Origin: a virus
DNA length: 47,090 bases
IMG/VR virus record: IMGVR_UViG_3300024518_006187
Span: 1 to 47,090 of that record
Strand: one strand, 5' to 3'
The stretch's first letter is position 1. Each line of letters opens with the position of its first letter. The notes beneath the pieces were generated by a model. That model saw only the letters and a program-made list of their open reading frames with translations, was not told the DNA's origin and did no database searches. The translations under genes were made by a program, and so were the position numbers. Below, one piece after another: positions 37,441 through 44,682 of the stretch.

Positions 37441-38696
37441 ACAATCTCCCTAATTTCCCAAGGTTTATATCCTCTTCTTGTTTCCCAGGATCCATGGTTT
37501 TCTATGATAGAGTCCATCAAATTAATCCAATTTTTCTTATAAGTCTCAAAATTATAATTTTTAACAACATGCTGGCGCCCCCTTATTCCAAGAATTTTTC
37601 TCTCATTGTGAGACATCAAAAAAATGTCTCTCAGAGCCTGTATAAAGTCCTCTTTGGAAACCCTATCTTCGTAGATGTATGGAACCTGCTGAGAGCCTAT
37701 GATGGCCTTTGAAGCCGGTGTGAGACCTATTCCAAACCACTCTTTTCCATCCGTAACTTGCTCTTGCAATCCGCCCGTCATATTAACAATAATAGGAGTC
37801 TGGCATGCTAGTGATTCCAGAGTTGCCAACCCGAAACCCTCAGCATCTGATATATTAATGGTGCAATCAGACATATTATACATTGTTGCCAAAACAGATG
37901 GATGAACTTTTTTGTTCGATAAAAGAATGCGGCCGTCGTCTGCATTTAAATTTGATATTAAAACATTCAGGTCTTGCCCATTTGGGTCATTGGGGTCGGT
38001 ATGCATTATCAATCTTACATTTTCTGGGCCCACTTCCTCTGCGAATTCATTAAACCAAGTAACTAGGGATCCGCTCATTTTTCTTCGCGCGTTCCTATTG
38101 TTCCAAAAGAAGGTAACTCTATTTTTATCTTCCCCAAATTGTTTACTTCTCGTCTCTCTGATCTCCTCATCCGACATTGGAGAAAAAATATTCATATCTA
38201 CTGCGTGTGGAATATAATGATTTTCAACATCTGGGGCGACATTATTGACAATATCATATGTTACTTTTGAAATAGAGGCGATGATGTCTGTTGAATCATA
38301 AAACTTTTTATTATAATTTGGATATGGATAATTATCCCACACATGATAATAAATCATTGGAACATGTACTCTAATTTCATTTTCCAATACCCACAACCAT
38401 TCATAAAATCTGGGATCTGTCATAAACCAAAGAATATCTGGCTTTTCGTTAAAAATAGCCGATCTAACCATTTCCTGTGTACCATAACCCTTTACTGGAT
38501 AAACAATCCAATCATCTTCCCACCCCTCTATTTTTTGTGGATTATAATCCTTATGTTTAACTGCTCCACCCAAACAAATAAATTTATATCTGCCAGTTTT
38601 TAACAGCGTTTCAATAACATACCTTGTCTGTGTGCCGACTCCCGATGGGGCCAGAGGGTGATCAGCAATCACCAAAACCTTCTTTTTTTCTGTCAT
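37437..38696 (-). CDS. GT4-family glycosyltransferase, 419 aa
   Basis: A full-length GT-B protein, not closely similar by eye to its neighbour but in the same clan. The N-terminal loop is ADHPLAPSGVGTQTRYVIET (Gly-rich, acceptor side). A FFWNNRNARRKMSGSLVTWF segment marks the start of the donor domain. The E-x7-E motif is SDAEGFGLATLESLACQTP with Glu286 and Glu294. It is the first dedicated glycosyltransferase after the nuclease gene (9 bp gap) and overlaps the next glycosyltransferase by 4 bp. Role: one sugar-transfer step in the assembly of the phage-encoded glycan. Confidence 0.88.
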   Translation of the reverse strand: MTEKKKVLVIADHPLAPSGVGTQTRYVIETLLKTGRYKFICLGGAVKHKDYNPQKIEGWEDDWIVYPVKGYGTQEMVRSAIFNEKPDILWFMTDPRFYEWLWVLENEIRVHVPMIYYHVWDNYPYPNYNKKFYDSTDIIASISKVTYDIVNNVAPDVENHYIPHAVDMNIFSPMSDEEIRETRSKQFGEDKNRVTFFWNNRNARRKMSGSLVTWFNEFAEEVGPENVRLIMHTDPNDPNGQDLNVLISNLNADDGRILLSNKKVHPSVLATMYNMSDCTINISDAEGFGLATLESLACQTPIIVNMTGGLQEQVTDGKEWFGIGLTPASKAIIGSQQVPYIYEDRVSKEDFIQALRDIFLMSHNERKILGIRGRQHVVKNYNFETYKKNWINLMDSIIENHGSWETRRGYKPWEIREIV

Positions 38697-38705
38697 CTTT
38701 AACCT

Positions 38706-39467
38706 CTATGGACATTCCGGTGATCTACAAAATTCGCACTTTGTGCATGACCGCTTGTCCTTAATATAATTCTTTTTCTTAATATTGAAAAGCGCCTTCT
38801 TTAAGAGATTGGTGGCGTTCTCCATTTTTTTATTTCCGCTCGTAACTCTAAAAATCTCCACTCTATCTTTCTTCGCTGTTCTCTTCAATAATGCGAAGTG
38901 AGTTTCAATATCTTTTAAATCAACACCATGTTGCTTGGCAAAAAAGACCTTGTATAAAGTCAATTGGTATGTGACCATTGGATCGGAGCGCCGTCTCATA
39001 TTCCAACCCCATGAGCAAGATTTCCAATCAATAATATGATATTTGCCATCGGGTGTTTTTACGACTGCATCAATATATCCCTTAAAGCTATAATCCTCAT
39101 CATCGATTGGAACCATCAACTGTTCTTCTGTTGAGATGACCACATAGCCATCGGAAAAATATTCTGCCATTGCAGGCATAATTTCTGGAAGTATTCCCAT
39201 TGCTTGTGTGGCCATTTTTTCGGGATCTTCCCGGAATTTTATGTCATCGTCAAGCTCTGCAAGGCACTGTTCGAATCTCTCGACAAAGTATTCTTGCGGC
39301 TCAAATGTTTCATGAAGCAATTTCCTTTCGGCGACATCGTGGATGGCCGTTCCAAACGCAGTATATTCATTTCCCCGGAAACCCTTGAGCTTATCGATGT
39401 AAGTCAATTTATGGTAGAACGGGCAGAAATTCCAATTTTTCAATTCCGAAAACGAAATGTGTGGCAA
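38706..39467 (-). CDS. Cas4/RecB-like PD-(D/E)XK nuclease with Cys cluster, 253 aa
   Basis: Motifs follow the Cas4/AddB-type exonuclease order: Cys15 in NFCPFYHKL, GTAIHDVAE with His43, GYIDAVV with Asp133, IIDWKS with Asp147 and Lys149, a TYQLTLYKVFF motif IV, and a C-terminal cluster with Cys241, Cys244, Cys247 and Cys252. One N-terminal and three C-terminal cysteines usually bind a 4Fe-4S cluster. The start codon is TTG directly after the upstream TAA (TAATTG), with GAGG five bases before it. Likely roles are DNA recombination or end processing. Its place at the head of the glycan genes may be only positional. A promoter lies about 60 bp upstream. Confidence 0.87.
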   Translation of the reverse strand: MPHISFSELKNWNFCPFYHKLTYIDKLKGFRGNEYTAFGTAIHDVAERKLLHETFEPQEYFVERFEQCLAELDDDIKFREDPEKMATQAMGILPEIMPAMAEYFSDGYVVISTEEQLMVPIDDEDYSFKGYIDAVVKTPDGKYHIIDWKSCSWGWNMRRRSDPMVTYQLTLYKVFFAKQHGVDLKDIETHFALLKRTAKKDRVEIFRVTSGNKKMENATNLLKKALFNIKKKNYIKDKRSCTKCEFCRSPECP

Positions 39468-39878
39468 TTATTCCTCAGTGACAGATTTTGTCTCGGGTAA
39501 GATGGGAGATTCTTTTTTCTCTTTTACTATTATAACATCTTCAGAAGATTTGTCAAGTTGTTTTTCAGTTTTTTTTGCCTTTCTTGGTGTATTTTTAGAA
39601 GTTTTCCTTGTTGTGCGTGTCTTGGGCCTCAATTTCGGCTTAATATGGTCGGCATCCTCAAAAATCCAAATATCACTACATGATCCTCTAAAATTATCTA
39701 TTTGGCCAGTTTTTAAGCATTCTCCCACATTTAATTTATAATCGTTAATTAATTTTTCTTTAACTATTCTTTCACTTAAATATATCCTCTTTTTACAATT
39801 CCTGTGTCTATATTCAAGTACGGAAATTTCGCAAACTATTTTATTGCTTTCTTTTTTAATTTTAACTTCCATCTTCAT
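39468..39878 (-). CDS. Unknown protein with basic, low-complexity tail, 136 aa
   Basis: Residues 1-80 form a small, possibly beta-rich domain with four Cys (KIVCEISVLEYRHRNCKK, VGECLKTGQ, GSCSDIW). Residues 85-136 are a low-complexity, Lys/Arg/Thr-rich and then acidic tail (KPKLRPKTRTTRKTSKNTPR). The basic tail could contact nucleic acid. The ATG at 39878 has an AGGAG ribosome-binding site five bases upstream and overlaps the previous gene by 17 bp. I do not recognise the family. A promoter for the following operon is embedded in its 3' end. Confidence 0.72.
   Translation of the reverse strand: MKMEVKIKKESNKIVCEISVLEYRHRNCKKRIYLSERIVKEKLINDYKLNVGECLKTGQIDNFRGSCSDIWIFEDADHIKPKLRPKTRTTRKTSKNTPRKAKKTEKQLDKSSEDVIIVKEKKESPILPETKSVTEE
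39529..39556 (-). promoter_or_regulatory. Sigma70-like promoter (TTGACA / 16 bp / TATAAT) inside a coding region
   Basis: On the minus strand TTGACA lies at 39556-39551 and TATAAT at 39534-39529, spacer 16 bp. It is within the 3' part of the 136-residue gene, about 62 bases before the TTG start of the nuclease gene, so it could drive the nuclease and glycan genes separately from the genes upstream. The spacer holds a perfect 6-1-6 palindrome. Confidence 0.65.
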
Positions 39879-40551
39879 GTAACTCCTGTATTTTTATATA
39901 AAGTTCTGGGCATATATTTTCTAAATATCTTCTATCGTCTAAAAAATAATATTCAAAACCATTTGCGAAATATTCTCTCAATGATGTTGCGCAGTACGCG
40001 GATGTAAAGAGATTATATGACGCACAAATAAAATTCAATCTATCATATCCAACTATTTTATATAAAAAATTATCAAGCTCTAATGAATATTCCGAATCCA
40101 TCATTAAATCACTATCAGGATTTAAATCTTCTTCTTTTAAAATATTATATAACTTTTTTCTCTTTTGTAAAAATTCTCTTTCTATTTTTCCATCGCCATA
40201 TATTAAATAACCGTGAGGTATTTCCAAAGAGTGCGCAATCTCATGAACAATGTCGTCAATTAAATCTTGTTCATCATCTTGTTTATTACTAACATATATA
40301 GCGCCGTCTTTATACGCCGCATTCGTTTCCATTTTATTAAATTCATCAAACATTCCAACATATATGGAATCTATTTCCTTAGTTAGATGTGGTGGAATTG
40401 AAGTATTTATTATATCCAAAATGTCTCGTATATCAATTCCATTTTCCAATTTGTCTTTTATATAAACTTGCACTGATTCACTCATAATAAATTCTTTTTG
40501 CTGTTGTTGAGCATTAAATGTTGATATCTTTAAATAGTCAAGTTTATACAT
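39862..40551 (-). CDS. Putative zinc metallopeptidase (HExxH), 229 aa
   Basis: The motif IVHEIAHSLE places HExxH at residues 103-107, on a predicted helix. About 90 residues later, SLREYFANGFEYYFLD offers Glu193 as a third zinc ligand in the E-x-F-A context seen in anthrax-toxin-lethal-factor-like and related peptidases (gluzincin type). No signal peptide is visible, so the enzyme would act in the infected cell. The first 22 residues may not be translated: a Met at 40485 (MSESVQVYIKD) is an alternative start, and neither has a strong ribosome-binding site. The target is unknown. Confidence 0.75.
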   Translation of the reverse strand: MYKLDYLKISTFNAQQQQKEFIMSESVQVYIKDKLENGIDIRDILDIINTSIPPHLTKEIDSIYVGMFDEFNKMETNAAYKDGAIYVSNKQDDEQDLIDDIVHEIAHSLEIPHGYLIYGDGKIEREFLQKRKKLYNILKEEDLNPDSDLMMDSEYSLELDNFLYKIVGYDRLNFICASYNLFTSAYCATSLREYFANGFEYYFLDDRRYLENICPELYIKIQELHEDGS

Positions 40552-40820
40552 TATTCGCTACGCTTATTATCCGAAGGATACTTTATGGTAGCATACGAAA
40601 TGCTTGAGTCATTTAACCCACTCTCATAACCTCTTATATAATTTTCTTCTGCAACCGTTATAAATAACTCAGGGAATTCAGACACTAAAACATCAATTAC
40701 CATTTCCATAGTTACCTCCTGATTTTCTGGCTGGAGTTTTTCTCCAACATAATTTATTAGCAATTCCTTCAGCTCGCCATCAGTGACAATAATTTTTTTT
40801 AAATTTCCTTCATTAGACAT
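40551..40820 (-). CDS. Small acidic protein, 89 aa
   Basis: An 89-residue, acidic, probably helical protein (NYVGEKLQPENQEVTMEMVI) ending with a charged tail. It has no recognised family. It is the first gene after a near-consensus promoter and overlaps the metallopeptidase start by one base (TAATG), so both are co-expressed. Confidence 0.72.
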   Translation of the reverse strand: MSNEGNLKKIIVTDGELKELLINYVGEKLQPENQEVTMEMVIDVLVSEFPELFITVAEENYIRGYESGLNDSSISYATIKYPSDNKRSE

Positions 40821-40847
40821 TTATAAATCTCACTCTTCTATTATAGT

Positions 40848-40876
40848 ATTATAACCTTTATTATTGAGTTTGTCAA
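40848..40876 (-). promoter_or_regulatory. Sigma70-like promoter (TTGACA / 17 bp / TATAAT)
   Basis: On the minus strand TTGACA lies at 40876-40871 and TATAAT at 40853-40848, spacer 17 bp, in the 64-bp gap between phoH and the 89-residue gene. It shares TCCTTGACAAA and an AATAAAGG element just before the -10 box with the promoter at 27727-27755. It would start the long unit that includes the glycan genes. Confidence 0.8.
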
Positions 40877-40884
40877 GGAAAAAA

Positions 40885-42216
40885 TTATAATATTTTTGAT
40901 GCTATTGTGGCTAGGCGAGATCTCTCGCCTTTTTGTAAAGTTATGTGCCCAGAAATATCATATTCTTTAAAATTTTCAACGGCATGCACCAATCCGTTAG
41001 AAGTTTCATCAACATAAATATTATCTATTTGTTCTATATCTCCCGTCAGAACAATTTTGGTATTTTCGCCAACTCTTGTCAAGATAGTTTTTATTTCATG
41101 ACGCGATAAATTTTGAGCCTCATCTATTATAATATATGCATTTGAGATAGATCTCCCACGGATATAAGTTAGAGCTTCTATTTCTATTATTCCAAGACTC
41201 ATATATTCTTCTAAAGTAGCCTTATCATTTCCCAATATATTTTGTAAATTGTCCTGGATTGGCATAAGCCATGGATGCATCTTTTCCTGTAATGTGCCAG
41301 GTAGAAATCCGATATCTTTCCCCATCGGTTGCACGGGGCGGGACACAATTATTTTGTTATATATTGGGTCTATTTTAGAAAAGGGATCCTTTATCGTTTG
41401 AGCAACGCCTGCTGCTATTGCCAACATAGTTTTTCCACTACCAGCCTTTCCGACAATAGTTGTTAACGAAATTTTGGGGTCCATTAATAAATCTAAAGCA
41501 AATGCTTGCTCTTTATTTCTTGGCTTTACTCCCCACACCCCCCTTTTATCATAATCTTTAATGCGAGAGTAGGTACCGTTTCTATATCGACAAAGAGCAG
41601 CCCTTTTAATATCAGACGACGATTTTAACATTACCGAATCATTATTTTGAAAATTATTTTCTTCCAACTCTTCTTGGGCGGCATGGATTTTATTTTTTTC
41701 ATAAATAAAATCTATCTCACCATCACCAACAAAAACAGTTTTAAATCCAGTATATAAATCTTCCTGAAATTTTATTATTCTATCCTCTGTATAACCTTCT
41801 GAATGAAGGCCTAGAGAATCCGTCATAACCCTCATATTGATATCTCTTGAGACGAGAATAACTTGTTTGTCAGATCTCTTTTTTATACCAAGAGCTACAG
41901 TCATAATCGTATGATCCGGGTCATTTTTTGCGAAATCTGAAGGAAAGTCTTCCATATTCACCCTAACGACCTTAAGTATTCCCTTGTTTTTTCCCAAAGG
42001 CACGCCAGATTGGAGACTCCCCGCCTCTCTTAAATTATCAAATTCCCTAATAATATTTCTAGCATTGGCGCCAACTGCATCTTGTCTTTTTTTATGATTG
42101 TCTATTTCTTCCAATACTTTCATTGGAATTACTATATCATTATTTTCATAGCGATATATACAAGTTGAATCTGTTAAACACACGCTTGTATCTATAATAT
42201 AGATCTTATTCGTCAT
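40885..42216 (-). CDS. phoH: PhoH-like ATPase with N-terminal PIN domain, 443 aa
   Basis: Residues 1-170 form a PIN-type nuclease domain (KIYIIDTSVCLTD with Asp9, MKVLEEIDNHKK, and later acidic positions near Asp101 and Asp125). Residues about 235-443 form the PhoH ATPase: Walker A GKAGSGKT at 256-263, Walker B YIIIDEAQN at 361-369, and a VLTGDIEQID sensor segment. The PIN-PhoH architecture matches bacterial proteins linked to RNA unwinding and cleavage; many marine phages carry phoH. The start (MTNKIYIID) fits the PIN fold, but no ribosome-binding site is visible. A terminator-like hairpin lies just upstream and a promoter for the next unit just downstream. Confidence 0.93.
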   Translation of the reverse strand: MTNKIYIIDTSVCLTDSTCIYRYENNDIVIPMKVLEEIDNHKKRQDAVGANARNIIREFDNLREAGSLQSGVPLGKNKGILKVVRVNMEDFPSDFAKNDPDHTIMTVALGIKKRSDKQVILVSRDINMRVMTDSLGLHSEGYTEDRIIKFQEDLYTGFKTVFVGDGEIDFIYEKNKIHAAQEELEENNFQNNDSVMLKSSSDIKRAALCRYRNGTYSRIKDYDKRGVWGVKPRNKEQAFALDLLMDPKISLTTIVGKAGSGKTMLAIAAGVAQTIKDPFSKIDPIYNKIIVSRPVQPMGKDIGFLPGTLQEKMHPWLMPIQDNLQNILGNDKATLEEYMSLGIIEIEALTYIRGRSISNAYIIIDEAQNLSRHEIKTILTRVGENTKIVLTGDIEQIDNIYVDETSNGLVHAVENFKEYDISGHITLQKGERSRLATIASKIL

Positions 42217-42243
42217 GTAATTATAACTAGTTTACCAAAATGA

Positions 42244-42267
42244 GAAAATCACCATAAAGGTGATTTC
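42244..42267 (-). terminator. Terminator-like hairpin before phoH
   Basis: On the minus strand GAAATCACC, a TTTAT loop and GGTGATTTTC form a stem of 9-10 bp directly after the stop of the 81-residue gene, followed by CTCATTTT. The trailing T-run is interrupted, so termination may be partial. Confidence 0.55.
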
Positions 42268-42268
42268 T

Positions 42269-42514
42269 TTATAAGCAACTTTTTTCAATCCACACTATTG
42301 TTTTTATATTTTCACCAGCCACCAGATGTTCAATACAATTCGCGGCGGTCAAGACAGCTATCAGGCCTTTATCACTGCATTTCCATGTTTTTTTTATTTC
42401 AACCTCTTGATCGTGGGAAAAAAAAGATACTCCATATTCATCCAATATTGGATGAATTTTTCCTTTTTTATTATTTTTTGAAATATAGCAGGGAGTACCC
42501 TTCTTAACAATCAA
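42269..42514 (-). CDS. Small hypothetical protein, 81 aa
   Basis: An 81-residue beta-rich protein (KKGTPCYISKNNKKGKIHPI, then an EIKKTWKCSDKG segment) with a pattern like small SH3-type or KOW-type barrels, but I cannot assign a family. The only usable start in frame is TTG at 42514; there is a weak AGAGAAT purine stretch upstream. It lies 16 bp after the 98-residue gene and is followed at once by a terminator-like hairpin, so it is the last gene of its unit. Confidence 0.62.
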   Translation of the reverse strand: MIVKKGTPCYISKNNKKGKIHPILDEYGVSFFSHDQEVEIKKTWKCSDKGLIAVLTAANCIEHLVAGENIKTIVWIEKSCL

Positions 42515-42530
42515 AATAATTCTCTGTTTA

Positions 42531-42827
42531 TTAGTCTAAAAAGAAATTCTCATCATCTGATTTAATTTCTATTACGTCTTCTTTCTTATAATAATCTTCT
42601 ATTGCTTTTCTAATAGTATTCGCTGAAGGATGTCTATTGCTGGGGTGATTTTTTTCTCTTAAATATTGTCGTATATACGATTCTGGAACAACATACATTA
42701 TCCCATATGGGGCCTCCATAATTCCAGGTAACATAGAACACATTCCCACGCCCGCCTCTCCGGAGTATACAGTTTTCCCGTTATCGTCTATAAAATCATC
42801 AGCAACGATGTAGAGAAACCAGCTCAT
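42531..42827 (-). CDS. Small hypothetical protein, 98 aa
   Basis: A 98-residue protein with a conserved-looking N-terminal half (MSWFLYIVADDFIDDNGKTV) and a PYGIMYVVPESYIRQYL segment, then a basic helix and an acidic tail (IEIKSDDENFFLD). No family is recognised. It lies 8 bp downstream of a short membrane-protein gene and shares its direction. Confidence 0.7.
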   Translation of the reverse strand: MSWFLYIVADDFIDDNGKTVYSGEAGVGMCSMLPGIMEAPYGIMYVVPESYIRQYLREKNHPSNRHPSANTIRKAIEDYYKKEDVIEIKSDDENFFLD

Positions 42828-42835
42828 TATACTAA

Positions 42836-42961
42836 CTATGTTTCATTTTCAGGAAAAACCCCATGATAGAAAAAATAAATTAAAATTGCGGCCGCGACTG
42901 CAGACCACCACCCTACGAAAATAGATCTCTTTGTGGCCCTATAAATAAACCTTTTAATCAT
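42836..42961 (-). CDS. Very small membrane protein, 41 aa
   Basis: A 41-residue reading frame begins at an ATG that overlaps the stop of the nucleotidyltransferase gene (ATGA) and ends with TAG at 42836. A basic start (MIKRFIYRATKRS) is followed by one transmembrane helix (FVGWWSAVAAAILIYFF) and a short polar end. This is the layout of small phage membrane proteins, with an inside-positive N-terminus. Translational coupling and a gap otherwise empty of genes support it. The function is unknown. Confidence 0.62.
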   Translation of the reverse strand: MIKRFIYRATKRSIFVGWWSAVAAAILIYFFYHGVFPENET

Positions 42962-43329
42962 CCAATATCCCACAACATAACAATTCCCAATTCTTCACAG
43001 GTCAATTTTTCTGGTGTATTTTTTTCGTTTCTATTTCCGCCGTTGGCAAAATATGTCGGACGATGTTCTATGAGTGCTGCACAAACAGTATCATCCTTGT
43101 CGTCAACTGATACTACATCTACAACCCCCTTAATCGCAATTAAAAATTCTTTTCTTTCTTTAAAACCGATAGAATTAAAACCTCTTCGGCGAAATAGCCA
43201 CTCATCCGAGTTCATAGCAACTATTACATCCCCATACTCAGAAGCTTTTCTAATCAATCGTATATGGCCGACGTGAATAGGATCAAAGCCGCCAGATATC
43301 ATAACTGTGTCATAGGGGCCCCTATTCAT
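42958..43329 (-). CDS. Cytidylyltransferase-like nucleotidyltransferase, 123 aa
   Basis: The HxGH nucleotidyltransferase signature is present in ISGGFDPIHVGHIRLIRKAS, followed by VIVAMNSDEWLFRRRG and a FKERKEFLIAI stretch, matching the TagD/HldE-C/adenylyltransferase family that makes nucleotide-activated sugars or alcohols. The YFANGGNRNEKNTPE segment is also as in relatives. The protein ends at IVMLWDIG, where many homologues continue with a K-x-SS type motif, so it is short at the C-terminus. I chose the ATG at 43329, about nine bases after AAGGA, rather than the upstream in-frame ATG at 43350. The substrate is unknown. Confidence 0.85.
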   Translation of the reverse strand: MNRGPYDTVMISGGFDPIHVGHIRLIRKASEYGDVIVAMNSDEWLFRRRGFNSIGFKERKEFLIAIKGVVDVVSVDDKDDTVCAALIEHRPTYFANGGNRNEKNTPEKLTCEELGIVMLWDIG

Positions 43330-43507
43330 TATCGCCATATCCTTTTTCAATCAGACACTCCCTTATTTTCAATGTTTTTTCAAGATCTGGATTTCCATAA
43401 GCAATAGTCATAACTGACCACGAAACAACAGATGCTATTATTGCACCCACCACTATTCCGGCTCCAAATACAAAATATGATTTTATTAATTTTCTAAATA
43501 ATTTCAT
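43322..43507 (-). CDS. Small membrane protein, 61 aa
   Basis: Sixty-one residues with a basic start (MKLFRKLIKS), one transmembrane helix at about residues 12-37 (FGAGIVVGAIIASVVSW), and a charged C-terminal tail. It overlaps clpP by 14 bp and the nucleotidyltransferase by 8 bp, so expression is coupled. The GxxxG-like spacing inside the helix suggests helix packing. The function is unknown. Confidence 0.7.
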   Translation of the reverse strand: MKLFRKLIKSYFVFGAGIVVGAIIASVVSWSVMTIAYGNPDLEKTLKIRECLIEKGYGDNE

Positions 43508-44108
43508 CTACCAACCCATACTTTAAGCATGTCTCGGCATCCCACCACAAATCGTGCTTTAGAATTTTATTTAATTCTTTTTTTGGAATTTTTGTGTGCT
43601 CTTCATAGATATCTATAATCATTTTCATAAGCCTATCGCTATTTTCCATATCATCCTTCATATCTTGGTATTTTCCCCACATACCTGATGATAATTGATG
43701 AATCAGCATATAAGCATGCTTATTAATTTGTCTATGATCTGCAACCACACTCATAATGGTCGCAGCAGAAGCGGCACACCCATCGATGACAGAGACCACG
43801 GGAACTTTTGATCCTATAATATAATCAACAGAAGAAAATCCCGCAAATACAGAACCCCCATAAGAATTAATATGAAGATAAATTTTTCCAGGATCAGTAT
43901 TAAGGACAGTACCGCGAGCGAGAGCATCGTTAGCTATATCTTTTAATTTCATATTGAGTGTTAGGTTTTTTCCCCTCGTAACCTCCGTATAAAAATAAAT
44001 TCTATTATTTTTCGTCTCTATTTTACTATTATCTTCTGGTTTGGCATTTTCGTAATCTGTACCATCAACTGGCGTTGGGATTGCTGCCCAATATACATCT
44101 TTAATCAT
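43494..44108 (-). CDS. clpP: ClpP-family serine protease, 204 aa
   Basis: The ClpP/crotonase-like protease fold is shown by the oxyanion-strand region HINSYGGSVFAGFSSVDYI, the nucleophile motif DGCAASAATIMS with Ser114, the catalytic MLIHQ with His137, and the acid in LKHDLWWDAETCLKYGLVD, most likely Asp186. The length matches host ClpP. In phages such proteases can be capsid-maturation enzymes (S14-type) or auxiliary ClpP copies that alter host proteolysis. No head genes are in view, so the role is open. The gene ends overlapping a small membrane-protein gene and is preceded by tRNA-Arg. Confidence 0.9.
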   Translation of the reverse strand: MIKDVYWAAIPTPVDGTDYENAKPEDNSKIETKNNRIYFYTEVTRGKNLTLNMKLKDIANDALARGTVLNTDPGKIYLHINSYGGSVFAGFSSVDYIIGSKVPVVSVIDGCAASAATIMSVVADHRQINKHAYMLIHQLSSGMWGKYQDMKDDMENSDRLMKMIIDIYEEHTKIPKKELNKILKHDLWWDAETCLKYGLVDEII

Positions 44109-44132
44109 TTTCTTTTCCTTTTTTTATGTGGG

Positions 44133-44206
<74 letters not shown>

Positions 44207-44214
44207 TCATATTA

Positions 44215-44682
44215 TTAATAATCTTCAATTTCCAAGATTCCCATAGGATGATCAACCTCAACAGTCCACCCAGCTAATTCAAAATCTGCAAGTTCTGAAA
44301 TTGCGGCGACAGTTGTTTCCACAGTTGTTGATACTGTAGTGGTGCCTCTTTTATAATCATGTCGCTCTGTTAAGGCCTCGACCCATTCGTAATCTTGCCA
44401 ATTTTCATCTACGACGTCTTGTACGAAATTTTCAAAATCAAATGAACCCCTCTTATAGTCCTCCAACATCCCGTTTTCTCTCATCTCCGCCAACACCTGA
44501 TTATTTCCGAGTAGTGGATTTAAAATCATGTCTGTTAAGAATGCTGTAATATTTGTTTCTTTAACTGCATTTTGTTCAAAATAATCAGTTGAATGATTTA
44601 CATCCACCTTTTCCTTAAATTTAAGTCTAGCAGTTGAATCGGGATCTAAATTTGAATTTCTAAGTTTTTGAAGTTTTGACAT
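44215..44682 (-). CDS. Hypothetical protein, 155 aa
   Basis: A 155-residue acidic protein with no recognised motif. The N-terminal half is polar (SNLDPDSTARLKFKEKVDV), the middle has a Phe/Asn-rich FDFENFVQDVVDENWQ segment, and the end contains a Thr/Val repeat (TTTVSTTVETTVAAISEL) that looks like a strand-rich linker. The start overlaps the preceding stop (TAATG). It sits between two tRNA genes. A small structural or accessory protein is possible, but the function is unknown. Confidence 0.7.
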   Translation of the reverse strand: MSKLQKLRNSNLDPDSTARLKFKEKVDVNHSTDYFEQNAVKETNITAFLTDMILNPLLGNNQVLAEMRENGMLEDYKRGSFDFENFVQDVVDENWQDYEWVEALTERHDYKRGTTTVSTTVETTVAAISELADFELAGWTVEVDHPMGILEIEDY

